From NCBI GenBank assembly GCA_022844125.1, contig JALHMI010000010.1, positions 62,001-126,000 on the forward strand: a stretch of DNA of 64,000 bases, read 5' to 3'. The number at the start of each line of letters is the position of its first letter. Positions within the stretch are counted from its first letter, which is position 1. The notes beneath the pieces are model-generated. The model was not told the origin of the DNA. It ran no database searches and saw only the letters and a program-made list of their open reading frames with translations. The translations under genes were made by a program, and so were the position numbers. Positions 1-10,978 of the stretch are shown here, piece after piece. This stretch comes from Pirellulales bacterium. Lineage in GTDB: Bacteria > Planctomycetota > Planctomycetia > Pirellulales > PALSA-1355.

Positions 1-758
1 TTTTCGCCCTCGGATTCTTTACCCTCGGCAGATTCCCCCTCGGGCGTCCCATCGCTCTCTTTGCCAGGCTCGCCGTCAGCGGGCTCGCTCTCGCTGGGCT
101 CTTTTGTCGGTGCGCGCGCTTCCTCGTCCTTGCGCACATCCTCGGCCAGCTCGCCGGTCTTGTCCTTGATCTCACCCTGACGCTCGGCGAGCTCCTTGGC
201 GTCGTCGTCGCGCTGGGTTGCGCCCTGAACTTGCCGCTGCTCCTTGATGATCTTGTTGACCCGCTCCAGATACTTACGGATCCGTTCCTTCTCGGACTCG
301 ATGTGCTTCGAACGGTCTTCGCTGAGCATCAGCTCCAGCAGCCGCATCAGGTCGTCACGAACGTTCTCCTGGCCCTTGACGGCCGGGCTGAATCGCTCGT
401 TCTTGAGCAGCTCAATCAACGCACCGAACTGATCTTCGATCGCCCGGTCTTTGCTTTGTGCAACAGCCTGACGCAGCAGCGCGGCCCGCCGGGGATCGGT
501 CGACTCCGTGAGTTCCGCCATTCGCAGCAGCAGCCGCTCGAGATCGCGAAACCGTTCGGCCACTTGCTCTTGCCGCGTGAGCAGGGGGTTTTTGGCCGCC
601 TCATCCGCACTCGCGGGCTCTTCAGCCGGGGTATCGGCCGGTTCCGGGTTGTCGACCGTCTTCCCGGGCGGCTCGGCAGCTTCCTGCGCGGACGCATGGC
701 GCACGAGCGTGAAGCTCAGCACGAGCAGTCCCAACAGCAGCAGCCAGCGTGTGTTCAT
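1..758 (-). CDS. Secreted coiled-coil protein of the MoxR/VWA operon (partial, C-terminus off the window)
   Basis: Reading leftward from the ATG at 758 there is an open frame to the window edge. It begins MNTRWLLLLGLLVLSFTLV and continues to ASAQEAAEPP, a good signal peptide with an AxA cleavage site, so the product is exported. The rest is rich in Glu, Lys, Arg and Asp (heptad-like stretches such as VAERFRDLERLLLRMAEL) and then becomes a low-complexity acidic tail of E, P, S and G. It starts 27 bases after the stop of the preceding membrane protein and shares its coiled-coil character, so it is probably the last visible gene of the same transcript. I do not recognise a named family. A role as periplasmic partner of the VWA proteins is inferred only from position. 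Confidence 0.8.
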   Translation of the reverse strand, partial: MNTRWLLLLGLLVLSFTLVRHASAQEAAEPPGKTVDNPEPADTPAEEPASADEAAKNPLLTRQEQVAERFRDLERLLLRMAELTESTDPRRAALLRQAVAQSKDRAIEDQFGALIELLKNERFSPAVKGQENVRDDLMRLLELMLSEDRSKHIESEKERIRKYLERVNKIIKEQRQVQGATQRDDDAKELAERQGEIKDKTGELAEDVRKDEEARAPTKEPSESEPADGEPGKESDGTPEGESAEGKESEGE

Positions 759-785
759 GGTCCGTCCCTCGGCCCGCCTGCGTCC

Positions 786-3017
786 TTACTCGATCAAGCT
801 CCGCAGCGACTTCTTCTGCTGCTGCTTGGTTTCCTCATTCACTTGCTCTTGCGTCTCGATGATCTTGCGCAGCATCTCGAGCGCCTCGTTGAACGTCTCT
901 AATTCTAACATCCGGTCCAGGATTCCCTGCATTTCCACCAGAATCCCGTCGATCTGGGCCACCGCCTCGGCCTGCGACTTCACGGCCGCGTCCGGCGCTG
1001 CCAGTTGCCCGCCAAGCTGCTTGAGCCTCTCCAGCAGCGGCGGATAGCGAGTCTCGCCGATCGTTCGCAGCGGTCGGGCAATCCCCTCGTCCAGCCGCTG
1101 CGTCAGCTCGGGCGTGTCGATCCGATTGTTGGCCAGCTCTTCGCGAATGTCGTCAAATGCCGTGGCCAGGTTCACGACTTCGTCCATGCTCCGCTCGCTG
1201 TTCTGCACGACGCGTTCGACCTGCACCGCGGGGCTCAGCCGGCCGGTGGCCGCCTCGCGCGACGGAGCCGCATCCTCTGGCTTTGGCTCAGGCTCCGCAT
1301 TCGGCCGCAGTTCCACTCCGGCCAGCAGATCGCGAGTGTCGGTCAATTCCTGAATGATCGTTTCGAACTGTCGCCGCAGAATCAGTTCGCGGGCTTCGAG
1401 CATCGACCGCAGCTGGTCGGGCGTCACCACGTCCAGGGCATATTTTTGACTCACGCCCACGTTCGGATTTGCTTCCAGCGCGCAGTTGTCCGCGGCCTGC
1501 ACGGTCCAGTGCAGGCGTTGCTTGGGCTTCAGCTGAAGATCAGCCACTTCCATCACGCCGGCCAGCTCCACCGCTTCGGCGCCTGGATTGCCAAACTCCA
1601 GCGGCCGTTGCTGCGCCGGTTGCTCGTCGACATTGAAGTCGAACCAGGCTCGGGCCACGCCGTAGTCATCTTCCACCTGGCCGACGGCCGGCAGCCGGGC
1701 CTCGGGCGTGATCGCGGTGCCGATTCCCTTGAGAACGACGTTCACCCGCGGGGCTTCATCGGGCACTGCCGCGAGTGTAAGCCTGACCGCTTCGCGGCTG
1801 GCGATGCCATCCGTATCGCGCAGCGTGAAGAGCAGCGTCTTGTCGGCGTCGAGCCGGCCGAGGTCGAACTCGAACTTTTCCTGTGGCTTGCCGGCTTCGG
1901 CCGCGACGTCGATGCGATGTGTCTCGGCCGTACCGTCGCTGGCCACGTCGTCGATTTGCACGGAGACGAGCGGCTTGTTCGACGTGGCCAGAATCGTGAC
2001 CTGCGTGCCCAACGGAATCTGCATCAGCCCCGCCACGGCCAGGTCGCGGCTGGCGCGGCCCGTGTACTGGGGATACTGGCAGCGGAGCGTCATCCCGCTG
2101 ATGGTCGGGCTGTCGACCACATCAAGATAGAACGGTCCTTCGCGGTCGTCTCCGCCGGAAACGTAAAACTCCAGCGGCGCCAGCACGCTCTTGAATTCAT
2201 AGGCATACGGCTGCTGCTGTCCGCGGCCTTGCGGTACGACGCCTTCGCGGCGCATGTTCTCGCGGCCACTCGCGCCCTCGGCAGTGCTGTAGCGAACTTC
2301 CACGATCTCTGGGACTTCGCGCTCGAGTGCCGCGTCGGCGTTCACCACCAGATCCCAATCGCTGCCGCGGGCGATCTTCACCCGGCGCGAGTCATCAAAG
2401 CCCGCGACCGACAAATGCGTCCATCGCGGCCACAGTTCGTTCGACATCAGCAGGCTGCGGCGTGCCCAGACTCCGGCAGCGGCAGGCGCTGCGACGAGAA
2501 ACACCAGCACCGAAGCCGCCAGCAGCAGCGCCAGACTCACCTTCTGCACCAGCGGGCGACGGTTGAACACCTGTGCCAGCTCCACGCGATTCACTTCCGC
2601 CAGCGCGTCGCGATGAGACCGGGCCAGCATCTCGGCATTAAACTCGGCGGCCCGATCGGGTCGTTCCGCAAGCTCCACCGACGTGAGCAAGCTGTCGCGG
2701 AACTGGCCGAACTGCCGCTCGAGTAGCAGGGCCATGCTGCGATCTTCCAGCCGCACCAACAGCCGCGAGATCAGCGTGCGATAGGCAATGAACACCAGCG
2801 CCACGACCACGGCGACCACAACGCCCACGCGCAAGGCCACCGGCGGCTCGATCAACCAGTCGAGCGCAAGGCTGATCCAGAACGCCGCCCCGGCCAGAAT
2901 TGTGAGCTGTGCCAGCCCATCGACCCAGACGTACGCCCTGATCTTGCGGCGCAGCTTCGCCAGCAGCGAGCGAATCGCCGGTTCGAGCGTGTTCGATTTC
3001 TGAACGTCCGTTGCCAT
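786..3017 (-). CDS. Large membrane protein with C-terminal coiled coil (DUF4175-like)
   Basis: The 743-residue product has two adjacent hydrophobic segments near residues 35-80 and a third near 155-175, followed by a long extracytoplasmic region. The middle contains beta-rich stretches and the last 200 residues are charged and helical (QRLDEGIARPL, METFNEALEMLRKII-like heptads). This resembles DUF4175-type proteins found beside MoxR, DUF58 and VWA proteins. It follows the VWA protein by 26 bases, so co-transcription is likely. The function is unknown. The context suggests an envelope complex assembled or remodelled by the MoxR ATPase. Confidence 0.8.
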   Translation of the reverse strand: MATDVQKSNTLEPAIRSLLAKLRRKIRAYVWVDGLAQLTILAGAAFWISLALDWLIEPPVALRVGVVVAVVVALVFIAYRTLISRLLVRLEDRSMALLLERQFGQFRDSLLTSVELAERPDRAAEFNAEMLARSHRDALAEVNRVELAQVFNRRPLVQKVSLALLLAASVLVFLVAAPAAAGVWARRSLLMSNELWPRWTHLSVAGFDDSRRVKIARGSDWDLVVNADAALEREVPEIVEVRYSTAEGASGRENMRREGVVPQGRGQQQPYAYEFKSVLAPLEFYVSGGDDREGPFYLDVVDSPTISGMTLRCQYPQYTGRASRDLAVAGLMQIPLGTQVTILATSNKPLVSVQIDDVASDGTAETHRIDVAAEAGKPQEKFEFDLGRLDADKTLLFTLRDTDGIASREAVRLTLAAVPDEAPRVNVVLKGIGTAITPEARLPAVGQVEDDYGVARAWFDFNVDEQPAQQRPLEFGNPGAEAVELAGVMEVADLQLKPKQRLHWTVQAADNCALEANPNVGVSQKYALDVVTPDQLRSMLEARELILRRQFETIIQELTDTRDLLAGVELRPNAEPEPKPEDAAPSREAATGRLSPAVQVERVVQNSERSMDEVVNLATAFDDIREELANNRIDTPELTQRLDEGIARPLRTIGETRYPPLLERLKQLGGQLAAPDAAVKSQAEAVAQIDGILVEMQGILDRMLELETFNEALEMLRKIIETQEQVNEETKQQQKKSLRSLIE

Positions 3018-3043
3018 CGTGTGCCGTTACGCCGGTTTTGCTT

Positions 3044-5503
3044 CTACGCCAGCTTTGACAGTCTGCGAATCAGCCATTCCAAACACAGTGCGCCGCAAAT
3101 GACAATGAGCAGCCCGCGCATCCAATGGAAATCAAAGTCGCGATCCGTCACGCCCTGGAGGTAAGTGGTTTCGGTTCGGTCGGCAAGCTGCGTGACCAAG
3201 GGGGGCAGCCCCTTGCTCCCCAATACCGACTCCGCACCCACGTAGTAAATCCCGCCCGTGCGCTTGGCCAGGTCGGACAACAACGCGTCGTTCCGCTGCG
3301 GGTTCTCGCGTTCAATGTCGGGCACGCGCACCTGAATCCGCCGCGTAAGCAGTTCGTTCTCGCTGCCGGGCACCGCCAGATCGAGACGATACGTGCCTTC
3401 CACCAGCGCCGTAAACTGCCCGGCGTACATTCCCTTGCGCGTCGGATCGGGCATGAGCTGGATTTTTTCGGACGTGCTATCCGGCCGCACGATTTCCAGG
3501 CCAACGCTCGGCAGATCGAGCGGTTCGAACTGGGCATCGCTCAGTTGCGCCTTGACGGCGACCGTGTTGCCCAGCAGGTAGCGATCGCGGTCGACCAGCA
3601 GCATCCCGCGGCTGGAGCCGACAAGTAGCCGCCCCTGCGACACGTGTCGTATCAACTTTGTATAGAGCTGTTCGAAGTAGCGATCGTCGAGCGCTCGCAG
3701 ACGCCACATCTCGCCGCTGCCCATGAAGAACACGCGGCCCGCGCCATAGAAGTGCCCCGCCATGTAGATCGGTTTATCGCCGCCGCTACCCGCCTCGGGG
3801 TCGGAGTATCGACCGTAGACCGCGGAGCCGGGCTTCGCGCTTCGCACGGAGTAGTAGCCGTACACGCCCGGGAAATCGGACCAGACTTGCTGGCTGGCCG
3901 GGGCACTATCGCCCAGCCACAGGAACTCGGCCTCGAGCCCTTCGCGAGAGAACTCGATGGGCCAGGGATTCGTCGCGCCGTAGCGGCCTTCTTCGAACAC
4001 GGTCAAGCGGCGGTTGAACTCCACCGGATACAGGCCGCGCAGCTTCGCGAGCTTGGGTTCCTGCACCCAGCGGTCCATCTCGACGGGCCCGGCCACAACG
4101 ACCAGTCCGCCGGCTTTCTCGGCGACCCAGCGCTCGAGCAGGTCGACCTGAGCCTCGGTGAGCTTTCGCCAATCGGGATCGAATCCCACGACCGCGTCGT
4201 ACTCGAACATCTCCTGCGGCGTGCTGGGGAAATCCGCCAGGATCGTATCGGCATCCTGCGACGCCCCTTCGCCGGCCGACTGCAGCCAGACGTCGACGCT
4301 CACATCCTTGTCGCGCTTCAGCATGTTTCGCAGAAAGGTGTACTCGCGCGTCGGGCCGCTGGCCACAAGCAGGACTTTCGTCTTGCGATCGACGATCTCG
4401 ACGTCGACCTCCTGCTGATTGTCGTTCGCGTTGCTGTCCTCGGGCGGAGCCTTTACGCGGAGTTTGAAGACACGGCGGCCCGCCTCTTCCGGCGAGAAGT
4501 CGAACTTCACGGGCACGACTTCACCGCGACCGCCAAGCGTGATCCGCTGCGAGTCTTCGAGCGTCCCGTCGCCGCTTCCAGCATCTTTGCCGGCTTCGCG
4601 CGAGAGCAGTTCCACCGACACGGTGCGATCGTCCAGACCTTCGGATTGCAAATACCCGGTGATCTGGAAGTCATCGCCAGGATATGCCCGGGCCGGAGCC
4701 ACCAGATCGCTGATTCGCACGTTCGCTGGCCGGCGATCGGAGCCGATGCCGACGGCGTAGACCGGAATTTTTGCATCGCGGGCGGCGGCGATAGACACTG
4801 AAGGATCAATGCCGGCGTTCTGGCCGCCGTCGGTGAAGACCACGATGCCGGCCACGGGACTGGTGCGTTCTTCCGTGATCAATGTGCGGAGCGACTGACC
4901 GAGTCGGGTTTCGCTGCCTTGCGGGAGGATCGCGGCGGGCCAGTTTTCATTCGCGGCGTTTGCCCCCTGTGGTTCCGCACCGTCTTTAGCGTCGGAGGCT
5001 TTCTCGACCGGCACTCCGAGCGCGGGCAGCTTACCCAGCGTTGTGATGCGATCGAGCTCCGCGTCAAACCGCGCCAGATGTACGTCGTGCTTCTCGCGCA
5101 GCTTCTCGACGAGCTTCCCCTTGTCGAGCACCGCGACGACTTCTTCGAGCCGATTGGGCGAAGCCGGCACGGCCGAAGCCGTCGCATCGTGCAGTCCCAT
5201 GCTGAGGCTCGAGTCGACCAGCACCAGCACACGCGAGTTGCGCACCACGCGCTGCTCGGTCCGCTTCTCCGGCTGTAGGTAGAAGGCCAGCAGCCCAGCG
5301 AGAGCCACTAGCCGCAGGCCGAGCAACAAAGCCGCCACGCCGCGACGAAGTTCGATCGTATCGCGGCGATACATCCAGACGGCAAATGTCACGATCAGCG
5401 CGCAGGCCAGCGCAAGCACCAGGTACTGCCAGCGCTCCGAATACTCCTGCAAGCGCGCTAGTTCGTAAGTGGTTCGCGTCTGTGCGAGCAGCGTGTGCAT
5501 CAT
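3044..5503 (-). CDS. Membrane VWA / glutamine-amidotransferase-like protein
   Basis: The 819-residue product starts MMHTLLAQTRTTYE. I chose the ATG at 5503 because it overlaps the stop of the upstream gene as ATGA (5500-5503), the usual sign of translational coupling; an earlier ATG at 5542 would give a 43-base overlap. Two membrane segments lie near the N-terminus. A von Willebrand A domain follows with a MIDAS-type motif (LVLVDSSLSMG), then a class I glutamine-amidotransferase-like region (EYDAVVGFDPDWRKLTE). One C-terminal membrane helix (LLIVICGALCLEWLI) ends the protein. This is the architecture of the BatA/BatB-like group in planctomycetes. It probably acts in the cell envelope with the MoxR ATPase; its substrate is unknown. 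Confidence 0.85.
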   Translation of the reverse strand: MMHTLLAQTRTTYELARLQEYSERWQYLVLALACALIVTFAVWMYRRDTIELRRGVAALLLGLRLVALAGLLAFYLQPEKRTEQRVVRNSRVLVLVDSSLSMGLHDATASAVPASPNRLEEVVAVLDKGKLVEKLREKHDVHLARFDAELDRITTLGKLPALGVPVEKASDAKDGAEPQGANAANENWPAAILPQGSETRLGQSLRTLITEERTSPVAGIVVFTDGGQNAGIDPSVSIAAARDAKIPVYAVGIGSDRRPANVRISDLVAPARAYPGDDFQITGYLQSEGLDDRTVSVELLSREAGKDAGSGDGTLEDSQRITLGGRGEVVPVKFDFSPEEAGRRVFKLRVKAPPEDSNANDNQQEVDVEIVDRKTKVLLVASGPTREYTFLRNMLKRDKDVSVDVWLQSAGEGASQDADTILADFPSTPQEMFEYDAVVGFDPDWRKLTEAQVDLLERWVAEKAGGLVVVAGPVEMDRWVQEPKLAKLRGLYPVEFNRRLTVFEEGRYGATNPWPIEFSREGLEAEFLWLGDSAPASQQVWSDFPGVYGYYSVRSAKPGSAVYGRYSDPEAGSGGDKPIYMAGHFYGAGRVFFMGSGEMWRLRALDDRYFEQLYTKLIRHVSQGRLLVGSSRGMLLVDRDRYLLGNTVAVKAQLSDAQFEPLDLPSVGLEIVRPDSTSEKIQLMPDPTRKGMYAGQFTALVEGTYRLDLAVPGSENELLTRRIQVRVPDIERENPQRNDALLSDLAKRTGGIYYVGAESVLGSKGLPPLVTQLADRTETTYLQGVTDRDFDFHWMRGLLIVICGALCLEWLIRRLSKLA

Positions 5504-7788
5504 TTGGCCCGAGCCTCCAGCGGCTGGGGATGATAGCTGCACACGTAGGCCAGCACCTGCTCGGCCAGCAGCACCGCGATCAGCAGGTACAGCAGACTCT
5601 CACCGAGGTTGAAACCGGCAAGCTGCTGCGGATTGTAGTTGATGTCCTGGGCTTCGTAGTACTCGTAGCGAACGCCTTGCAACTCACCGGCCAGGGCCTG
5701 GGCGTCCAGCTTCCGCAGATCGCCTTCTTCCGGCGCAACGTTAAGTGCGAATCGCTCCGTCACTTCGCTGCCATCGAGCTTTACCAGACGGGCTTCGTAG
5801 ATGCCGCTCGAATCGGTCTCGTTCAGCACGGCTATCCGCTCGGTGGTGTCGGCTGGTGCCACCTTCTCGCCGTCTTCCAGTTGTTCGTTCTTTTTCGGGT
5901 TCACCGGCGTCGTGGCGTCGACCGTCAGGGTTGCGCCGCCCAGCTCGCGCGGCATCATGAACCGCACCTGCGGAGTGAACAGAGCGGTGTCGACCGGTAT
6001 CGAGAGGGGAGTTCCAACCAATCGTGAGGGATCCGCATTTTTCGGCGCAGACAAATACGATTGCAGTTCGAGCATCGCCACGACGAAGCTCGGGTTGCCG
6101 CGGGCCCAATTATTCCAACTGCCGAGCTCCGTCTCGAGCGGCGAGGCCTTGGTCAGGAAGGCGACCACGCGCCCCTCGCCGAATTGTTTCTCCACCGCCA
6201 ACGGCGCCTTGTTCCGCAGTTGGGCGATGATTCGCGTCGACGAGTCGGGCTCGGGCAGCCAATTCTTCTCGGCCGCAAAGTAGCGATTGATCGTTACCGC
6301 GCCGAGAAAGCTGTTCCGCTCACCCGCGAACACCGCGAAGATCGGATGGTCGCCGACTTCGATATCAGGAGCTTTCTCCAATCGATCGACGATGAGTTCC
6401 TCGGGCCCAGCCAGCGGCAGCGGCAACAGTCCCTCGCCGCCGCGATACAGGCTATCGTTCATGAAGGCGGCGCGCGACCGTTCGCCGAGAAAAATTCCCA
6501 GGCCGCCGCCCTGGCGAACGAAGTCTTCCAGCGCGGCGATCTCGGCTGAATCGAGTCGATCGATATTGAGCAAATAGATCGTGGCAAACCGATCGAGCGG
6601 ATGATCGCGCAAGTAACGCGGTGATTCGATGACAGGACTTAGCCCACTCGCGATCTTGCCGCCGGGCGAGAGCGCCGACGTCAAGAAGAAGGCATCGCTC
6701 CCGCGGGCATCGCCGTCGATCACGAGCACTTCAACCGCCGGCGGCACGTCGACCACCAGCGTGCGGCGATTGTCGGTCGTGACCGCGTCGCTTTCGAGTT
6801 GCGCGGCCAGCTCATGCTGCCCCGCCGTGGCAAACATCACCGGAAAACGCCGCGTCACCGACTTACCGGCGGGCACCTCTTCGACTACCACCGGCGTGCG
6901 GGCGTGACCGTCTTCCTGGAGCGCGACCGAGACGTTCCGAGCATCCTCCGGCCCAAAGTTCTGCACGGTCACTTCCACCAGCAGCGGCACGCCGGCCGCA
7001 CGGGTGCCCGGGGCCGGCTTAAGCGCCGCGATGGCCAGGTTCTGATGCATCGTATCGACACAGTTCACCAGGTGCACCTGGGAGCCGGCCGCCGCGATGC
7101 GTTCGAGCGATTTGCGGAGCGAGGCCGCTTCACGCCAGTCGCCGGCACGGAAGTCGGAAACCAGATACACGATCCGATCTTCGTCCGCGCCTTTCGCCGG
7201 CAGACCGTCCACCGCCTCCAGAGCTTCCACCGGACCAGCCGCGGTTTGCGAGGGCCCGAGCGGCCCCAGCACTTTCTCCAGCGTTTCGGGAAACTGCGCA
7301 TCAATGGGCGCTTCGAGCAAGTCGGGCTGCGTGCCACGCGCTATCTGGCCGGCACGAGAAAACCTGATCAGCGTGAAGACCTGCGGCGTGTCTTGTCGCT
7401 CGGCGCTGGCGGCGAGCCGCGTGACGACACCTTTCGCCTGTTCAAAGGCGCTCGTATCGGCCCAGTGGTCCGACATCGAAAAGCTGTCGTCCACCAGCAC
7501 CACGTGGTGGGTGCGGGCGCCACCGAAGATCGCGCCCCATTTGTTGCGCAACAGCGGTTGGGCCAGCATCATCACCACCGCCGCAATCGCCGCCATACGC
7601 AGCAGGAGCAACAGCAATTGTTTGAACAGAACGCTCTTGCGATGCCGCTTCTGGCTTTGCAGCAGGAACTCCATCGCCGCCCACTCGACGCGTCGGTGGC
7701 GCATCAAGTTGATGAGGTGGATCAGCACCGGCAAACCGACGAGCGGCAGCCCCCACCAAAGCAGCGATTCGAACACAAAGCTGGGCAT
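5500..7788 (-). CDS. BatA-type aerotolerance-like membrane protein with VWA domain
   Basis: The 762-residue protein begins with the BatA N-terminal signature: a short hydrophobic helix (LLWWGLPLVGLPVLIHLI), then RHRRVEWAAMEFLLQS and a second helix. A VWA domain follows (HHVVLVDDSFSMSD, a DxSxS metal site), then a long extracytoplasmic region with an amidotransferase-like fold and a last membrane helix near the C-terminus (LYLLIAVLLAEQVLAYV). It lies 42 bases after the DUF58 gene and overlaps the next gene by four bases. BatA-family proteins work with MoxR ATPases and DUF58 proteins in envelope functions. The exact client is not known and cannot be read from the sequence. Confidence 0.9.
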   Translation of the reverse strand: MPSFVFESLLWWGLPLVGLPVLIHLINLMRHRRVEWAAMEFLLQSQKRHRKSVLFKQLLLLLLRMAAIAAVVMMLAQPLLRNKWGAIFGGARTHHVVLVDDSFSMSDHWADTSAFEQAKGVVTRLAASAERQDTPQVFTLIRFSRAGQIARGTQPDLLEAPIDAQFPETLEKVLGPLGPSQTAAGPVEALEAVDGLPAKGADEDRIVYLVSDFRAGDWREAASLRKSLERIAAAGSQVHLVNCVDTMHQNLAIAALKPAPGTRAAGVPLLVEVTVQNFGPEDARNVSVALQEDGHARTPVVVEEVPAGKSVTRRFPVMFATAGQHELAAQLESDAVTTDNRRTLVVDVPPAVEVLVIDGDARGSDAFFLTSALSPGGKIASGLSPVIESPRYLRDHPLDRFATIYLLNIDRLDSAEIAALEDFVRQGGGLGIFLGERSRAAFMNDSLYRGGEGLLPLPLAGPEELIVDRLEKAPDIEVGDHPIFAVFAGERNSFLGAVTINRYFAAEKNWLPEPDSSTRIIAQLRNKAPLAVEKQFGEGRVVAFLTKASPLETELGSWNNWARGNPSFVVAMLELQSYLSAPKNADPSRLVGTPLSIPVDTALFTPQVRFMMPRELGGATLTVDATTPVNPKKNEQLEDGEKVAPADTTERIAVLNETDSSGIYEARLVKLDGSEVTERFALNVAPEEGDLRKLDAQALAGELQGVRYEYYEAQDINYNPQQLAGFNLGESLLYLLIAVLLAEQVLAYVCSYHPQPLEARAK

Positions 7789-8698
7789 CGTTCTCGTATG
7801 CGAAGTCCCTGGCGGCCACCCTGGCCACCGTTACCTTCGCAGCATCTGCCTCCTGTCGGTCAAGAACGTCGCCAAGGCCCCGTCCAGCGGCTCGCTAGTG
7901 CGCACAAGCTTGTACTGCACGCCGTTTTTCGCACAGCCATGCCGCACCTCGTCCAAGTACGCATTGAGCGATTCAAGGTAGCCCTCACGCAGCGCCCGCG
8001 GATTGCAGGCCAACTGCTCGTCGATTTCCAGTCCATCAAATCGAGTTGGCCCGCTGAACTGAAAGTCGAGCTCGTCGTCGTCCATGATATGGAACACCAG
8101 CACGTCGTGTCCGTGCTGCCTGAGCAGTTTGATTCCCTTGAAAAGTCCTGTGCGATCGACGAGCAGATCGGAAATCAAAATGATCAGGCCCCGCCGCGGG
8201 TAAGCTTCGGCGACGGTCCTGAGAATTGCGCCGATGTCGGTCTTTTCGCGCGGAGCACTCGCATCGAGCGCCTGAATGATCGAATTCAAGTGACTGCGTT
8301 TGGTTTTCTGAGGCACCTTCGTGCGAACCGCTTCATCGAACGCCACGCATCCCACGGCGTCCTGTTGCCGAAGCACCAGATACGCCAGCGAGGCGGCGAC
8401 CGTCGCTCCGTATTCATACTTGTTGAGCGGGCCCGAGCCGTAGCTCATGCTCCTCGAAACGTCGACCACCAGCGTCGCCCGCAGGTTCGTGTCTTCTTCG
8501 AACTGCTTGACGTAAAAGCGATCCTGCTTGGCCCAGACTTTCCAATCGACGTGGCGCAGCTCGTCGCCCGGCGCATACTGGCGATGCTGCAAAAACTCGA
8601 TCGATTGCCCGAAGTAAGGACTCTTGTGGATGCCCGCCAGAAACCCTTCCACGACGTGGCGGGCCCGCAGGTCAAGCCGGGCAATGCGGCCGATCGCT

Positions 8699-9745
<1,047 letters not shown>

Positions 9746-9819
9746 GTTGCTGGTGTTCCTCAGAGTTGTCGGTGACTTTCGGTGCGGTGCGGGCGCAATT
9801 CGGGGGCGGGTGGGCGGCG

Positions 9820-10848
9820 CTAGCGCTGATAAATCGGCAGCGCGCCGTTTTCCAGTTGCAGGATCGTCAGGTTGATGGCGGTGGTGTAGATCGGACCAAT
9901 GTAGCCTTGCGACCAGTGGGCAAACTTACCACTCTCGGTCGCTTCACCTGCGATCCGGCCGTACAGCCGGTCGCGGTACTCTTCCCACTCCTTACCCCCT
10001 TCGCGATACAACACCTGGGCATAGTAGTAGTGGGCATAGTGCCAGTGACCGAAGCCCTGGTTCGAAATGTCCGACAGGTTCTTCTTGCAGTAGTCTTCCA
10101 GCTTCGGCACGTACATGCTGTCGTACTCGCCGGCATTGAACAGGCAGGCGATGGCTGCCGCCGTAATGGCCGGACGACCGCCACCACCCTTGGAACTGTA
10201 TTGTACGGCGCCGTCTGCCATGGTGCAGTCTTGGATGTACTTGATCGCGCGGTCGATGATCTCCGCCGGTACGGCGATCCCCGCATTGCGGCAGCCGCGC
10301 AGGCCCTGCACCTGGGTGATCGTGGTCGAGCCTTCATCAAAATCGTTACCATCCTTGGCGCTGACATACCCCCAGCCGCCGGCCGCGGTTTGGGCCTCGC
10401 CGGTGAAAACCACGGCGCGGGTCAGCACATCAATCAGCTCTTCGCGCCGGCTCTCGTCCTCTTCTTCTCCCAGCACTTGCGAGAGGAACAACATCGAGTA
10501 GCCGTGACCGTAGGTGTAGCGGTCGTCGCGCGTCGGGTCGCCAATCAGACCGTTCGGCCGGCTGCGCGAGACGAGGTAATCGACCGCCAGGCGAATGTTC
10601 TGAGCGTACTTGCCTTGGGTTGTGGTGGAGCCTTCGGCCAGCAGGGCCGTGCCGGCCAAGGCCGTCATCGCCGTGGGATAGCGTCCATCGGAAGCAGTCC
10701 AATGCCCCACGCGCGACTGCGTACTGGCGACCCAGTCGAGTCCACGCTCGATGAGCTTCTCGAGCTTGGGGTCAGCTCCCTGGGCAATTGCGGAAAACAA
10801 CCCCAGCCAGGCGACCACGAGCACGATCAGTAGGGGGCGCATCCGCAT
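9820..10848 (-). CDS. Secreted prenyltransferase/squalene-cyclase-fold repeat protein
   Basis: The product is about 342 residues from the ATG at 10848, just before a clear signal peptide ([20 protein letters not shown] ending AQG). An ATG at 10842 is an equally good start, while upstream starts give an unlikely leader. The mature part has repeated helical hairpins with QxxxGxW/GGW motifs ([49 protein letters not shown]), typical of the alpha-toroid fold of prenyltransferases and terpene cyclases. The cyclase DXDD motif is not seen, so a structural or binding role is more likely than catalysis. The family is common in planctomycetes next to PQQ/TPR and VWA genes. Function unknown. Confidence 0.85.
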   Translation of the reverse strand: MRMRPLLIVLVVAWLGLFSAIAQGADPKLEKLIERGLDWVASTQSRVGHWTASDGRYPTAMTALAGTALLAEGSTTTQGKYAQNIRLAVDYLVSRSRPNGLIGDPTRDDRYTYGHGYSMLFLSQVLGEEEDESRREELIDVLTRAVVFTGEAQTAAGGWGYVSAKDGNDFDEGSTTITQVQGLRGCRNAGIAVPAEIIDRAIKYIQDCTMADGAVQYSSKGGGGRPAITAAAIACLFNAGEYDSMYVPKLEDYCKKNLSDISNQGFGHWHYAHYYYAQVLYREGGKEWEEYRDRLYGRIAGEATESGKFAHWSQGYIGPIYTTAINLTILQLENGALPIYQR

Positions 10849-10978
10849 GTGGGTTTCCGCACCAGCTTGAGTTCGGCCAGGATTCACGCAGCGTGCTCGC
10901 AAGATTACGACATTATTCCCGGTCTTTGCGTTCCCGATCTCTGCGTTCACTTAGGCCCTGTGCTTACTGTAGGCCCTG

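Noticed and set aside
231-902. Rightward frames opposite the operon at 1-15730
   Set aside because: These are GC-rich antisense shadows with Arg/His/Gln-rich translations; the leftward frames have signal peptides, known motifs and ATGA couplings.
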